A DNA stretch of 64,000 nucleotides from Kitasatospora cineracea (lineage in GTDB: Bacteria; Actinomycetota; Actinomycetes; Streptomycetales; Streptomycetaceae): NCBI RefSeq assembly GCF_003751605.1, contig NZ_RJVJ01000003.1, forward strand, positions 1 through 64,000, in the 5' to 3' direction. Below are positions 1 through 10,308 of this stretch, in pieces. The first letter of the stretch is position 1. Every line of letters begins with the position of its first letter. The translations under genes were made by a program, and so were the position numbers. Under the pieces are notes generated by a model. The model saw nothing but the letters and a program-made list of their open reading frames with translations. It was not told the DNA's origin and made no database searches.

Positions 1-317
1 GTCGTCCCAGCTGAGGGTGACGCCCGCGCCGGCCCGGACGCCGCGCAGCCGGGTGCTGAGCGAGACCGCCTTGCCGTTCCAGCCCAGGGTGGCGGCCTGC
101 AGCCCTTCGGGTGGGCGGCCCGGGCGGTGGAGGCGACGCCGGTGGGGCCGGTCCAGCCGTCGACGCCGTAGGTCCAGTCGCCGGACTGCACGGTCGGGGA
201 GGAGAACGTCGCGTTCTCCACCGCCACCGGATCGGTGTTCGCCGCCCCGGCCGGCCAGGGGGCGGCGAGGACGAGGGCGGCGCCGAGCGGGAGGGCCAAC
301 AGGCGGGTGGGCGGCAC
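1..317 (-). pseudogene. Secreted DUF642-like protein, frameshifted and cut by window edge (paralogue A)
   Basis: Reads leftwards and runs off the window. The GTG at 317 is chosen because CAGGAG lies 6-7 bases upstream. The first ~40 residues form a signal peptide (LLALPLGAALVLAAP..GAA), followed by a mature part that matches the two upstream paralogues (N-terminal ENATFSSPTV, later TLSWDD at the edge). Around 98-104 the paralogues' HPxGYQAA motif is interrupted: one base is missing, so the part upstream and the part downstream are in different frames. Function is unknown; the beta-sandwich-like, NGTF-starting domain suggests carbohydrate or cell-wall binding outside the cell. The single-base loss in a GC-rich run may be an assembly error. 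Confidence 0.6.
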
Positions 318-412
318 GGGTTGCTCCTGGGGGTCGGTGAACAGGGCGTCGGCCGCCCGGTGTTGCGGGTGCCGGGCGGCCGATCGGCTGACAGGGAACG
401 GGAGTCGGGGGA

Positions 413-1768
413 TCAGGGGGTGAGCGGGACGGTGCGGGTGGCCAGGCCGGCCGGCGGGGCGTCCAGCGGGGTCAGGCGCTTGTCCGGGCCGGCCGTGTTG
501 TCGGGGGTGTCGGCCGTCGGGCGGTCGGCGCCGCAGCGCTTCAGCTCGACCTCGGTGAGCGGGCCGGTGCGCTGGTAGTAGCGGTCCGGCAGCGAGGTCG
601 CCGGGACGTCGAAGGCGGCGTCCAGCCGGTAGTTGTTGCGGGAGTTGGTGAACGAGCCGGCCACCCGCTCGCGGGCCGGCTGCACCTCGATCCAGCTCAC
701 TCGCCGGGCTGGATCACCGGGTTCATCGGCTTGCTGGTGGTCCGCGACCAGGTCAGCGGGTTGCTGGTGGACACCGCCGCGGTGTTCCCGCCCGCCACGC
801 TGAAGCCCGCCTCGACCTGGCCCGCCACGTTGGGGCGGCTCTTGGCCAGCTCGGAGCGGCTGGGCAGCAGCGGGGCGCCCTTCAGCGCGTAGTACTGGGT
901 GAGGCTGTCGTACGGCGGCTCGGTGACCTCGAGCTTCCGGTCGTCGGTGATCGCGTTGCGGGTGCAGTTCAGGTACACCTCCGCCGACGATCCGGGTCTG
1001 CCCGTAGTACTGGTACGAGTAGCCCTTGTCGACCGTGAAGGTGCAGGTGGTCGGCGAGCCCTCGCAGTCGTCCACCGCCACGCCCGGCTCCAGCGGGTCG
1101 TTGCCCGGTACGCCTTCGGGGGCGGCAGCTGCTCCTTGCGGACCTTCTTGTCGACGGGCGCGGAGCGTCCTGCCTGGCGGCCACGTTGGTGATCAGCGGG
1201 CCGCAGGACATCGCCCCGGCGGGCTCCGCCGACTCGAAGGACACCATCGGGTTGTCCTCGGTCGCGGTGAACGAGAAGGCGCGCCCGCCGTCCAGTTGGC
1301 GGTCCCGACGCTGTCGCTGCCCTTGGTGGTGACCTGCGGGTCGGGCGCGGGCCCGTCGGTGATCAGCGCGACGTTGTACGTCTGGCCGTCCTTGACCTGC
1401 TCCGGTTTGCAGCCCCGGTACGTGCTGGGGCTGTCGTCCCAGGTGAGGGTGACGGTGGAGCCCTTCCGGACGCCCCACAGCCGGGTGCGCATGGTCAGCG
1501 GCGCGCCGTTCCAGTTCAGCGAGGCCGCCTGGTAGCCCTGCGGGTGCTGGGCCAGGCCCTTGCCGAACACCGCGCCGGTGCCGTCCGGCGACCAGCCGGC
1601 GTGCCCGGCCTGGGTGCCGTTGTCGGGCGCGACCGGATCGGCGAAGGTGCCGTTCGGGACGGTGGCCTCGACGGTGTCGGCGGCGTGCGCGGCGGGCGCC
1701 GGGGCGGTCAGGGCGAGAGCGGCGGCGAGCAGCACCGAACCGGTGGCGCAAAGCAGTTGACGGCGCAT
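413..1768 (-). pseudogene. Secreted DUF642-like protein with about five single-base frameshifts (paralogue B)
   Basis: The ATG at 1768 overlaps the stop of the upstream paralogue by one base (TGATG), so translation is probably coupled. The protein begins with a signal peptide (MRRQLLCATGSVLLAAALAL) and a domain like that of paralogue C (VPNGTFADP, HPQGYQAASLNWNG, TLTWDDSPSTY). Homology then has to be followed through changes of frame at about 1290, 1175, 1125, 985 and 705, each consistent with one missing base in a G/C run, before the final stop at 413-415. Joined, the product would be ~450 residues with a C-terminal region (DDCEGSPTTCTFTVDKGYSY) that paralogue C lacks. The local density of indels suggests either decay or poor base calling at this contig region. 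Confidence 0.6.
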
Positions 1769-2676
1769 CAGCACGGACCCCATTGGCTCGGCGGGACGAC
1801 CACGGACGAGGGCGGGAGGCCGTCGGTGAGGGCGTTGGACAGCGGGCACAGGCCCTGGGCGGCGGCGTCCGGGCTCTGGTCGCGCGGGACGGCGCCGAAG
1901 TCCTGGACGGCGGAGGTCTGTTGGGCGATGCCGTCGTTGGTCTGCTGGCCGTCCCCGGCGACGCCGCTCAGGCAGTCGCGGCTGGTGGCCGGGCACTTGG
2001 CGATCTCGTCCTTGGCGCCGCCGACGTCCTTGCACTGGGAGCCGTCCGCCGCGTCGCCCGCGCACGGGTCGGTGGCGGCCTTCGGCGGGGCCGTCGGGGC
2101 GGTCTGCTTGGCGGACACGTTGGTGATCGACGGCTGGCAGCTCGGGGTGGCGTTGGAGGCGCCGAAGGAGAAGGCGACCTTCGGCGAGTCCTCGGCCGCG
2201 GTGAAGGAGTAGGACCGGCCGACGAACCAGTTCGCCCGGCCGGTGGGCTCGTTGGTGGCGAACACGCCCGGCTGGTTGGCGTCGCCCGCGACCGAGACCG
2301 TGTAGCTGCGCCGGGCGACGCCCTTGCCCACGCAGGTGTCGGGGTTGTCGTCCCAGGTGAGGGTGACCGTGGCGCCCGCGCGGACGGCGCGCAGCCGGGT
2401 GCTGAGCGGCTCGGCCGAGTCGGGGGCGGCGAGGAAGGCGGCCTGGTAGCCCTGCGGGTGGTTGGCCCGGGCGGCGGAGAGCAGGCCGGGGCCGTCCCAG
2501 CCGTCGACGGTGAGGTACGCCCAGTCCTTGCCGGACGGGACCTGCGGGGAGACGAAGGTGCCGTTGACCACGACGGCCGGCTCGGTGTCCTCCGCGCCCG
2601 CCGGAGCCGGGACGGCCAGCGCGGCGGCGCTACTGAGGGTGATGGCCAGGAGTCTGGCCGGTGAGGTCCGGAGCAA
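1768..2676 (-). CDS. Secreted DUF642-like protein (paralogue C, intact)
   Basis: 302 residues. The start is TTG at 2676, supported by a strong AGGGAGGA about six bases upstream. A signal peptide (LLAITLSSAAALAVPAPAGA) is followed by a domain beginning VVVNGTFVSP and containing GWDGPG, HPQGYQAAFL and TLTWDDNPDTC, which resembles DUF642/galactose-binding-like secreted domains. The last ~100 residues are Cys-containing and hydrophilic (CAGDAADGSQCKD, DCLSG, CPLSN, ending GPC) without a family I recognise. It is the first gene of a tandem array of three paralogues in the same direction. Export is clear; the ligand is not, and cell-wall or polysaccharide binding is inference. Confidence 0.75.
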   Translation of the reverse strand: MLRTSPARLLAITLSSAAALAVPAPAGAEDTEPAVVVNGTFVSPQVPSGKDWAYLTVDGWDGPGLLSAARANHPQGYQAAFLAAPDSAEPLSTRLRAVRAGATVTLTWDDNPDTCVGKGVARRSYTVSVAGDANQPGVFATNEPTGRANWFVGRSYSFTAAEDSPKVAFSFGASNATPSCQPSITNVSAKQTAPTAPPKAATDPCAGDAADGSQCKDVGGAKDEIAKCPATSRDCLSGVAGDGQQTNDGIAQQTSAVQDFGAVPRDQSPDAAAQGLCPLSNALTDGLPPSSVVVPPSQWGPC

Positions 2677-3051
2677 CGGGTTCCTCCCTGAACTCGGCCA
2701 CGGGGCCGATCGGTTGATGTCTGATCAGGACGGCTGACGATCAAGATCCCTGGCCATGCTGGGCGGGTCGACTACGCACCGCAACCGAGAGCGGACCGAA
2801 CGGGGGGTGTGCGAAGGACTGGCTGGGCCGTTGGCATGGAAAGCGGTTCCGGGCCGCACGAAGCCGGTGACGGTGGGTTAGGTATCCCGGCGATCGGATC
2901 ATCAGTTCGACTCCGAGCCCGACTCCGGCTTCGACCTCGACCTCGACTTCGACTTCGACCGGGGTCGGGCTGCCACCGTGCACCCCTCGCGCCGTGCCGC
3001 GCCGTGCCGCGCCGTGCCGTGCCGCGCCCCGACCGTGACCACGAGGCCCCG
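2677..3051. other. Divergent intergenic region with simple repeats
   Basis: Separates the minus-strand DUF642-like array from the plus-strand secreted-protein genes, so both promoters should lie here. I see no convincing hexamer pair. Its right half is low complexity: a (CTCGAC/TTCGAC)-type hexamer array around 2907-2961 and a CGCCGTGC array around 2989-3030. Confidence 0.5.
2907..3030. repeat. Two adjacent short tandem arrays (CTCGAC-type and CCGTGCCGCG-type)
   Basis: Read directly: alternating ctcgac/ttcgac hexamers from about 2907 to 2961, then repeated gccgtgccgc units from about 2990 to 3030. Slippage-prone simple sequence, not CRISPR (no spacers). Confidence 0.7.
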
Positions 3052-3354
3052 ATGACACCCCACACCCGAAACGCCGCCCTGCTCGCGGCCGCCGCCCCCT
3101 GCCTGCTCGCCGCCCTGCTGGCCGCACTACCGGCCGCCGCGTCGGACGCCGCGCGGGATGCCGCGCTGAACGGCCGTCCAGCGGCGAGCGGCGGCACGTA
3201 CGGCAGCACGTACGGCGATGCGCACGGCGGATCGCACGCCGCGCACCGGCCGGTCGACAAGACCTACCCCGTCCAGCCCCCGCCCGGACGGCTCGCCCAG
3301 GGCGAGCCCGTCCAGCGCGCCCTTCCCGGCGCGTCCGCCCCCTGGCGCCGTTGA
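3052..3354 (+). CDS. Small secreted hypothetical protein
   Basis: 100 residues from the ATG at 3052. The N-terminus is a typical signal peptide: MTPHTR, then a long Ala/Leu core ending PAAASDA. The mature part is short, Gly/Ser/His-rich (GGTYGSTYGDAHGG) and ends in a Pro-rich tail. No family recognised. It lies directly upstream of two secreted RCC1 proteins in the same direction, with about 110 bases of minisatellite in between. The upstream GAGGCCCC is a poor ribosome site, and composition bias could create such a frame by chance, so existence is moderately supported only. Confidence 0.45.
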   Translation: MTPHTRNAALLAAAAPCLLAALLAALPAAASDAARDAALNGRPAASGGTYGSTYGDAHGGSHAAHRPVDKTYPVQPPPGRLAQGEPVQRALPGASAPWRR

Positions 3355-3362
3355 CGTCCCGT

Positions 3363-3455
3363 CAGGCCGCGTCCCGCCCGTCCTGCCCGTCCCGCCCGCC
3401 CTGTCCGTCCCGCCCGCCCTGTCCGTCCCGCCCGTCCCGCCCGTCCACGTCCACG
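3363..3455. repeat. C-rich minisatellite (CCCGCCCTGTCCGT units) upstream of RCC1 gene
   Basis: Repeated units of cccgcc(c/t)tgtccgtcc run from about 3363 to 3455 and end just before the AGGAGG-like site of the next gene. It falls in the leader between the small secreted protein and the first RCC1 gene. Confidence 0.7.
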
Positions 3456-3467
3456 GAGGAACCACCG

Positions 3468-4712
3468 ATGCACCGCAAGCTGCGCCAGCTGCCCGCCGTC
3501 ACCCTGCCCGCGATGGTGGCGGGTCTGACCCTGGTGTGCACCACCGCCCTGCCGGCCGGCACCGCGTCCGCCTACGACCTGCGGCTGCGCGCCTGGGGCA
3601 ACAACGCCAGCGGGCAGCTCGGCGACGGCACCGCCAAGACCCAGCGGCTCACCCCCGTCTCGGTGGTCGGCATGGCCGGGGCCGAGCTCAACGGCATCGC
3701 CGCCGGCGGTACCACCAGCGGGACCGCCGTCACCGGCTTCGCGCTCGCGCTGCTCGGCAACGGCACCGTCGAAGCCTGGGGCAAGAACGACAAGGGCCAG
3801 CTCGGCAACGGCGTCACCAACGCCACCGAGGACGCGGCGGTGCCCGGCCTGGTCGCCGGACTGACCGGCGTCGAAGCCGTCGCGGCCGGCGGCTCGCACG
3901 CCCTCGCCCTGCTCAAGGACGGCACCGTCAAGGCGTGGGGCGCCAACGACAAGGGCCAGCTCGGCGACGGCACCGCCACCAACACCAACCTGCCCGTCAC
4001 CGTCGCCGGGCTCTCCGACGTCAAGGCCGTCGCCGCCGGGGACGCCTTCAGCATGGCGCTGCTCAAGGACGGCACCGTCAAGACCTGGGGCAACAACGAC
4101 AAGGGCCAACTCGGCGTCACCCCGGTGCCCGTCAGCTCCACCGCGTCCGTCCCCGCACCCACCCCCGCCACCCGCAACACCGCGATGACCATCCCCGGCC
4201 TGACCACCGTCAAGGGCATCGCCGCCGGCGCCAACCACGCCCTCGCGCTGCTCGCCGACGGCCACGTCTACGCCTGGGGCCTCAACGACAAGGGCCAGCT
4301 CGGCGACGACAGCACCGCCAACAAGCCCTACCCCGTGCCCGTCCAGGAACTGACCGACGTCGTCGCGCTGGCCGGCGGCGCCACCCACAGCCTCGCCCTG
4401 CTCCAGGACCACACGCTGCGCGCCTGGGGCGCCAACGACAAGGGGCAGATCGGCGACGGCACCACCACCCAGCGCAACACCAGCGTGCCCGTCCCCGGCG
4501 TGTCCGGCGTCGAGGCGATCGCCGCCGGCTCCGCGCACAACCTGGCCGTGCTCGCCGACGGCACCGTGCAGGCCTGGGGCCTCAACGACAAGGGCCAGCT
4601 CGGCGACGGCACCACCACCCAGCGCAACACCCCGGTCCAGGTGCTCGCCAAGTCCGGCAGCGTCTCCCTGATCTCCGCGCCGAGCAACGGCAACTTCAGC
4701 CTCGCGCGCTGA
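3468..4712 (+). CDS. Secreted RCC1-repeat seven-bladed beta-propeller protein (1)
   Basis: 414 residues. The ATG at 3468 has ACGGAGGA eight bases upstream. The signal peptide ends at about residue 37 (PAGTASA|YDLRLRAWG). The mature protein is almost entirely RCC1 repeats: seven AWG-x-N-x-x-G-Q-x-G(D/N) motifs (for example AWGNNASGQLGDG, AWGKNDKGQLGNG, AWGANDKGQIGDG) alternate with IAAG..HxLAL strands, enough to close one seven-bladed propeller. Eukaryotic RCC1 is a chromatin GEF; secreted bacterial versions are thought to be binding scaffolds, and no catalytic function can be assigned. The paralogue begins 30 bases downstream, so the two are probably co-transcribed. Confidence 0.9.
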   Translation: MHRKLRQLPAVTLPAMVAGLTLVCTTALPAGTASAYDLRLRAWGNNASGQLGDGTAKTQRLTPVSVVGMAGAELNGIAAGGTTSGTAVTGFALALLGNGTVEAWGKNDKGQLGNGVTNATEDAAVPGLVAGLTGVEAVAAGGSHALALLKDGTVKAWGANDKGQLGDGTATNTNLPVTVAGLSDVKAVAAGDAFSMALLKDGTVKTWGNNDKGQLGVTPVPVSSTASVPAPTPATRNTAMTIPGLTTVKGIAAGANHALALLADGHVYAWGLNDKGQLGDDSTANKPYPVPVQELTDVVALAGGATHSLALLQDHTLRAWGANDKGQIGDGTTTQRNTSVPVPGVSGVEAIAAGSAHNLAVLADGTVQAWGLNDKGQLGDGTTTQRNTPVQVLAKSGSVSLISAPSNGNFSLAR

Positions 4713-4742
4713 CCCCCACCACCTTTCGAGGAAAGGCACTTC

Positions 4743-5984
4743 ATGACGTCCACGCAGACTGCCACCGCCGGCCGCTCCCGCCTGCGGCCCGTGCTCGCCG
4801 CCGGGCTGGCCGCGTTCACCGCCTTCAGCCTGGCCGCCGTGCCCGCCGGGACCGCGCACGCGCAGGAGAAGCGGCTCAAGGCCTGGGGCAACAACCGCTC
4901 CGGGCAGCTCGGTGACGGCACCTGGACCGACTTCCGCACCACCGCCACCACCGTGCTCGGCCTGACCAGCGCCGAGGTCGTCAAGATCGCCGCCGGTGGC
5001 GGCGGCTCCGCGACCGGGCACGGGCTGGCGCTGCTCACCGACCGCACCGTGCAGTCCTGGGGCGCCAACGGCTCCGGGCAGCTCGGCGACGGCAGCGTGT
5101 TCAGCCACAACGCGCCCGGCCAGGTCGTCAACCTCTCCAACGCCCGGGACGTCGCCGCCGGCGGCTGGCACAGCCTCGCCCTGCTCGACGACCAGACCGT
5201 GGTCGCCTGGGGCCGCAACAACTACGGGCAGCTCGGCAACGGCACCAACAGCGACAGCAGCGTCCCGGTCCGGGTCGAGGGCCTCAACAAGGTGGTGGCG
5301 ATCGCCGCCGGGCTCAACCACAGCCTCGCCCTGCGCGAGGACGGCACCGTCTGGGCCTGGGGCTACAACATCAACGGGCAGCTCGGCGACGGCACTTCGG
5401 CCAGCCGCAACGTGCCCGCCCCGGTCGGCGGACTCACCGGCGTCACCAAGATCGCCGCCGGCTGCAACCACAACCTGGCCCTGGTCGGGCCGCCCAGCGG
5501 CGGCACCAAGCCCACCAGCGGCAACGCCGTCAAGGCCTGGGGCTACAACGCGACCGGGCAGCTCGGCGACAACAGCACCATCAACCGGTACACGCCCGTC
5601 GACACCCAGGGCATCTGGCTCGGCGGCGTCTCGCAGATCGCCGCGGGCTGCAACCACAGCCTGGCCGTCACCGACAGCGACAACAAGCTCAAGGGCTGGG
5701 GCCAGAACACCTCCGGCCAGGTCGGCGACGGCACCACCGACTACCGGATCACCCCCGTCCCGGTGCCCGGCATCAAGGGCGTACAGCTGGTGGCCGGCGG
5801 CCGCGAGCACACCATCGTGCTGCTCGGCGACAACACCGTCCGCTCCTGGGGCGCCAACGGCTCCGGCCAGCTCGGCAACGGCACCACCACCGAGAGCAGC
5901 ACCCCGGTCACCACACTGACCGCGCTGACCGGCGTCGACAAGATCGCCGCCCCGGTGGGCGGGGACTTCAGCCTCGCCAACTGA
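4743..5984 (+). CDS. Secreted RCC1-repeat seven-bladed beta-propeller protein (2)
   Basis: 413 residues; the ATG at 4743 follows a GAGGAAAGG site. The signal peptide (RPVLAAGLAAFTAFSLAAVPAGTAHA) is cleaved before QEKRLKAWG. There are seven RCC1 motifs (AWGNNRSGQLGDG, SWGANGSGQLGDG, AWGRNNYGQLGNG, AWGYNINGQLGDG, AWGYNATGQLGDN, GWGQNTSGQVGDG, SWGANGSGQLGNG). Unlike its neighbour the loops carry two 'AAGCNH' segments, i.e. paired Cys that could form a disulfide in the oxidising exterior. Tandem duplication with the upstream gene is evident. It ends 20 bases before a perfect terminator hairpin. Confidence 0.9.
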   Translation: MTSTQTATAGRSRLRPVLAAGLAAFTAFSLAAVPAGTAHAQEKRLKAWGNNRSGQLGDGTWTDFRTTATTVLGLTSAEVVKIAAGGGGSATGHGLALLTDRTVQSWGANGSGQLGDGSVFSHNAPGQVVNLSNARDVAAGGWHSLALLDDQTVVAWGRNNYGQLGNGTNSDSSVPVRVEGLNKVVAIAAGLNHSLALREDGTVWAWGYNINGQLGDGTSASRNVPAPVGGLTGVTKIAAGCNHNLALVGPPSGGTKPTSGNAVKAWGYNATGQLGDNSTINRYTPVDTQGIWLGGVSQIAAGCNHSLAVTDSDNKLKGWGQNTSGQVGDGTTDYRITPVPVPGIKGVQLVAGGREHTIVLLGDNTVRSWGANGSGQLGNGTTTESSTPVTTLTALTGVDKIAAPVGGDFSLAN

Positions 5985-6003
5985 CCTTCCCCGCAAGGGG
6001 ATC

Positions 6004-6036
6004 GAGGGGCCCGCGCGAACACCGCGCGGGCCCCTC
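6004..6036. terminator. Perfect hairpin terminator between convergent genes
   Basis: GAGGGGCCCGCGCG (6004-6017), a 5-base loop AACAC, and the exact complement CGCGCGGGCCCCTC (6023-6036). It sits 20 bases after the second RCC1 gene and 6 bases before the stop of the convergent acetyltransferase gene, so it can serve both. Confidence 0.85.
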
Positions 6037-6041
6037 GGGCG

Positions 6042-6560
6042 TCAGGCGGCGTGCACGGGCCGGCGCATGCAGACCCGGTCGGCCGGATCGAGGCCGAACG
6101 CGGCTTCCTCGCCCAGGAGTTCGCGCAGCGCCGGGGTGAGCCCGGCGGGCGGGACCTCGCGGAAGCCGAGACGCAGGTAGTACGGGGCGTTCCACGGGAC
6201 GGAGCGGAAGGTGCTGAGGGTGAGGGCGGGCATCCGGCGCCCGGCCGCCCACCCGGCGACCCGGTCGATCAGCCGGCCGCCCAACCGCCGTCCGGCGTAC
6301 GACGGGTGGACGCTCAACTGCTCGACGTGCGCACAGCCGCCGAGCGGCCGGGCCAGGACGAAACCCGCGAGGCGGTCGCCGTCGGCCGCCACCCACAGCA
6401 GGCCCAGACGCTGGTGCGGGGCGAACTCGGCTGCGGCGGGCGGCGGATGGTCGGCGACCGCACTCATGCCGACGGTGTGGAAAACCTGTCCGGCGGCGAG
6501 TTGCAGGGCCGGGAGGTGCGGCAGGTCGGCCGGCGCGGCCGGGCGGACGGTGAGGGGCAC
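6042..6560 (-). CDS. GNAT-family N-acetyltransferase
   Basis: 172 residues, GTG start at 6560. Shows the GNAT layout: N-terminal VRPAAPADLPHLPALQLAA, central strands LLWVAADGDRLAGFVLARP, then motif A VEQLSVHPSYAGRRLGGRLID, whose R/Q-x-x-G-x-G/A-like RRLGGRL loop binds the acetyl-CoA pyrophosphate. The C-terminal motif B reads NAPYYLRLGFREVP. Cytoplasmic. The substrate cannot be told from sequence; GNATs of this size acetylate small amines, antibiotics or protein N-termini. Monocistronic, convergent with the RCC1 operon and sharing its terminator. Confidence 0.85.
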   Translation of the reverse strand: MPLTVRPAAPADLPHLPALQLAAGQVFHTVGMSAVADHPPPAAAEFAPHQRLGLLWVAADGDRLAGFVLARPLGGCAHVEQLSVHPSYAGRRLGGRLIDRVAGWAAGRRMPALTLSTFRSVPWNAPYYLRLGFREVPPAGLTPALRELLGEEAAFGLDPADRVCMRRPVHAA

Positions 6561-6727
6561 CGGGGTATTCCAGCACGGTGCGGGCGGGGCGGGCCAGGGG
6601 GTTCCGGGTGTCCTTGACGGGGCGGGGTGGCGACACGACGATCAACGATGGCCGTCCTCGGTGGAGACCGCCTCACTCGGCCCTCACTCGGCACGATCAA
6701 GGTCGGCGCCAGGCCGGCCGTCCGCTG

Positions 6728-7078
6728 TCAGAGAGTGGCGGCACGCAGCACGATCAGGGCGACGGAGGCCACGGTGAGGACTGCTGCCGGAGACGCGCCC
6801 TTGCGGTCGCCGACGCGCAGGTGGAAGGTGACCGCCCCGGCGAAGTAGAGCGTCAGGCCGATCGCGGCGGCGATTCCGACGGGTCCCCACCGGAGTCCGG
6901 CGATCGCGCCGGCCGCGCCCGCGATCTGAGCGCCGATCAGGAGGGCCATCATGCGCTGCGGCACTCCGAGGGTGGACATCTGCTCGGTGATGTGCCGCGT
7001 CCGCAGGGACTTGGCCCCGGCCGACACCAGGAGAAGCGCCGACACGATCACGGTGACGACGGCGAGGGAGACGAACAT
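6728..7078 (-). CDS. DoxX-family small membrane protein
   Basis: 116 residues from the ATG at 7078, preferred over the in-frame ATG at 7096 because GAGG lies about nine bases before it. Four hydrophobic helices are visible (VSLAVVTVIVSALLLVSAGA, ALLIGAQIAGAAGAIAGL, GIAAAIGLTLYFAGAV, AAVLTVASVALIVLRA), with the short hydrophilic HLRVGDR segment between helices 3 and 4 that is usual in DoxX-like proteins. DoxX-type proteins are membrane subunits linked to quinone or thiol redox stress. Divergent from an HxlR regulator with a conserved N-terminal Cys, sharing a palindromic site, so regulation by that protein is likely. Confidence 0.8.
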   Translation of the reverse strand: MFVSLAVVTVIVSALLLVSAGAKSLRTRHITEQMSTLGVPQRMMALLIGAQIAGAAGAIAGLRWGPVGIAAAIGLTLYFAGAVTFHLRVGDRKGASPAAVLTVASVALIVLRAATL

Positions 7079-7149
7079 GGCTGGAACCTCAATCATGCGG
7101 GAGGCGAGTAAGGGGCGTGCGCACCTCGTCGACGATAGGCGGCCGTCAG

Positions 7150-7163
7150 GTACCTCCAGGTAA
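7150..7163. promoter_or_regulatory. Palindromic operator in the DoxX/HxlR divergent promoter
   Basis: TACCT-CC-AGGTA (7151-7162) is a perfect inverted repeat, 11 bases before the HxlR start and about 70 bases from the DoxX start. HxlR/YodB-type dimers bind short TAC..GTA dyads, so autoregulation and control of doxX is the natural reading (inference). Confidence 0.55.
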
Positions 7164-7173
7164 CCTTCGGGGC

Positions 7174-7641
7174 ATGAGCCTGCGACCCGGAATCGCCTTC
7201 CTCGCCGACTGCCCCGCTCTCCTGGCCATGGAGATCATCGCCAGCAAGTGGTCCATGGTCACGCTCTTCGCGCTGACCGACGGCCCGTTGCGGCACGGCG
7301 AGTTGGTCGAGCTGAGCGGTGGCATTTCGCGCAAGGTGCTGACCCAGACCTTGCGCCGGCTCCAAGCCAACGGGCTCGTCGAGCGGCACGCGTACGCCGA
7401 GGCGCCGCCGCGCGTGGAGTACGGCCTGACCGATCTCGGGCGAACCCTGGAGGAGCCCATCAGGATGCTCACCGCGTGGGCGCGGGAGAACGGCGAGGCG
7501 GTCGTCACCTTCCGGGAGGCAGCCGAGGCGGCCAGCACCGTCGAGGAGGCCGGCACCGTCGAGGCGGCCAGCACCGTCGAGGCGGGTCGGGCGACCCCGG
7601 TGAAGGCCCCTCCGGTGGAGGGGAAACCGAGCCGTTCCTGA
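7174..7641 (+). CDS. HxlR-family winged-helix transcriptional regulator
   Basis: 155 residues from the ATG at 7174. The HxlR signature is clear: LADCPALLAMEIIASKWSMVTLFAL, LRHGELVELSGGISRKVLTQTLRRLQANGLVER, then the wing RVEYGLTDLGRTLEEPI. Cys13 in 'ADCPA' occupies the position of the redox-sensing Cys in YodB/HypR-like members. After residue ~115 the protein carries an extra low-complexity tail with a repeated AASTVEEAGTVEAASTVEAG segment, absent from typical ~110-residue HxlR proteins. Divergent from doxX, with a perfect palindrome just before the start. Likely senses electrophiles, quinones or oxidants; the ligand is inferred. Confidence 0.85.
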   Translation: MSLRPGIAFLADCPALLAMEIIASKWSMVTLFALTDGPLRHGELVELSGGISRKVLTQTLRRLQANGLVERHAYAEAPPRVEYGLTDLGRTLEEPIRMLTAWARENGEAVVTFREAAEAASTVEEAGTVEAASTVEAGRATPVKAPPVEGKPSRS

Positions 7642-7661
7642 TCGACGACGGTGATCAGGGA

Positions 7662-10016
<2,355 letters not shown>

Positions 10017-10308
10017 CGCGCCACGCTATCCCGGGGGCGGGTGCGGGGCGGGGAGCGGCACGGGGAGCGATGCGAGGGGTGAAAGTTTCTGAAAGGAGTT
10101 TCTGTCGTGGCGGGGTGAGCTGGGCGGATTCCGGGGAGGTGTATACCTTTTCGGTGGATTGGCTAGCCCGTTCTTGTTTCCGGCAGGTGTGAATCCGAAC
10201 GCAAGGAGATGAAATTTCTTGCACGGATGTCTTGACGGTGTGTCGCGCCGGGGTGGATCGTCTTCCCGTTCGCTCCTCAAGTCCCCCACCACCTTGGGAG
10301 ATTCGCCG
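10017..10308. promoter_or_regulatory. Divergent uvrA2 / amylase promoter region
   Basis: AT-richer than its surroundings. It holds several GAAA/TTTC dyads (for example at 10079-10104) and a dyad GCAAG-N12-CTTGC (10201-10222). GCAAG/CTTGC half-sites resemble those recognised by MalR-type repressors of streptomycete amylase and maltose genes, so glucose/maltose control is plausible. A TTGACG hexamer follows at 10232. The exact promoter cannot be fixed. Confidence 0.35.

Noticed and set aside
2907..3455. Short tandem arrays that might suggest CRISPR
   Set aside because: Units of 6-16 bases directly abut with no spacers; ordinary micro- and minisatellites.
3264..5996. A 910-codon minus-strand frame rich in 'GAVAELPGAVGAPG' repeats
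   Set aside because: Mirror image of the RCC1 repeats on the other strand; periodicity comes from the real propeller genes.
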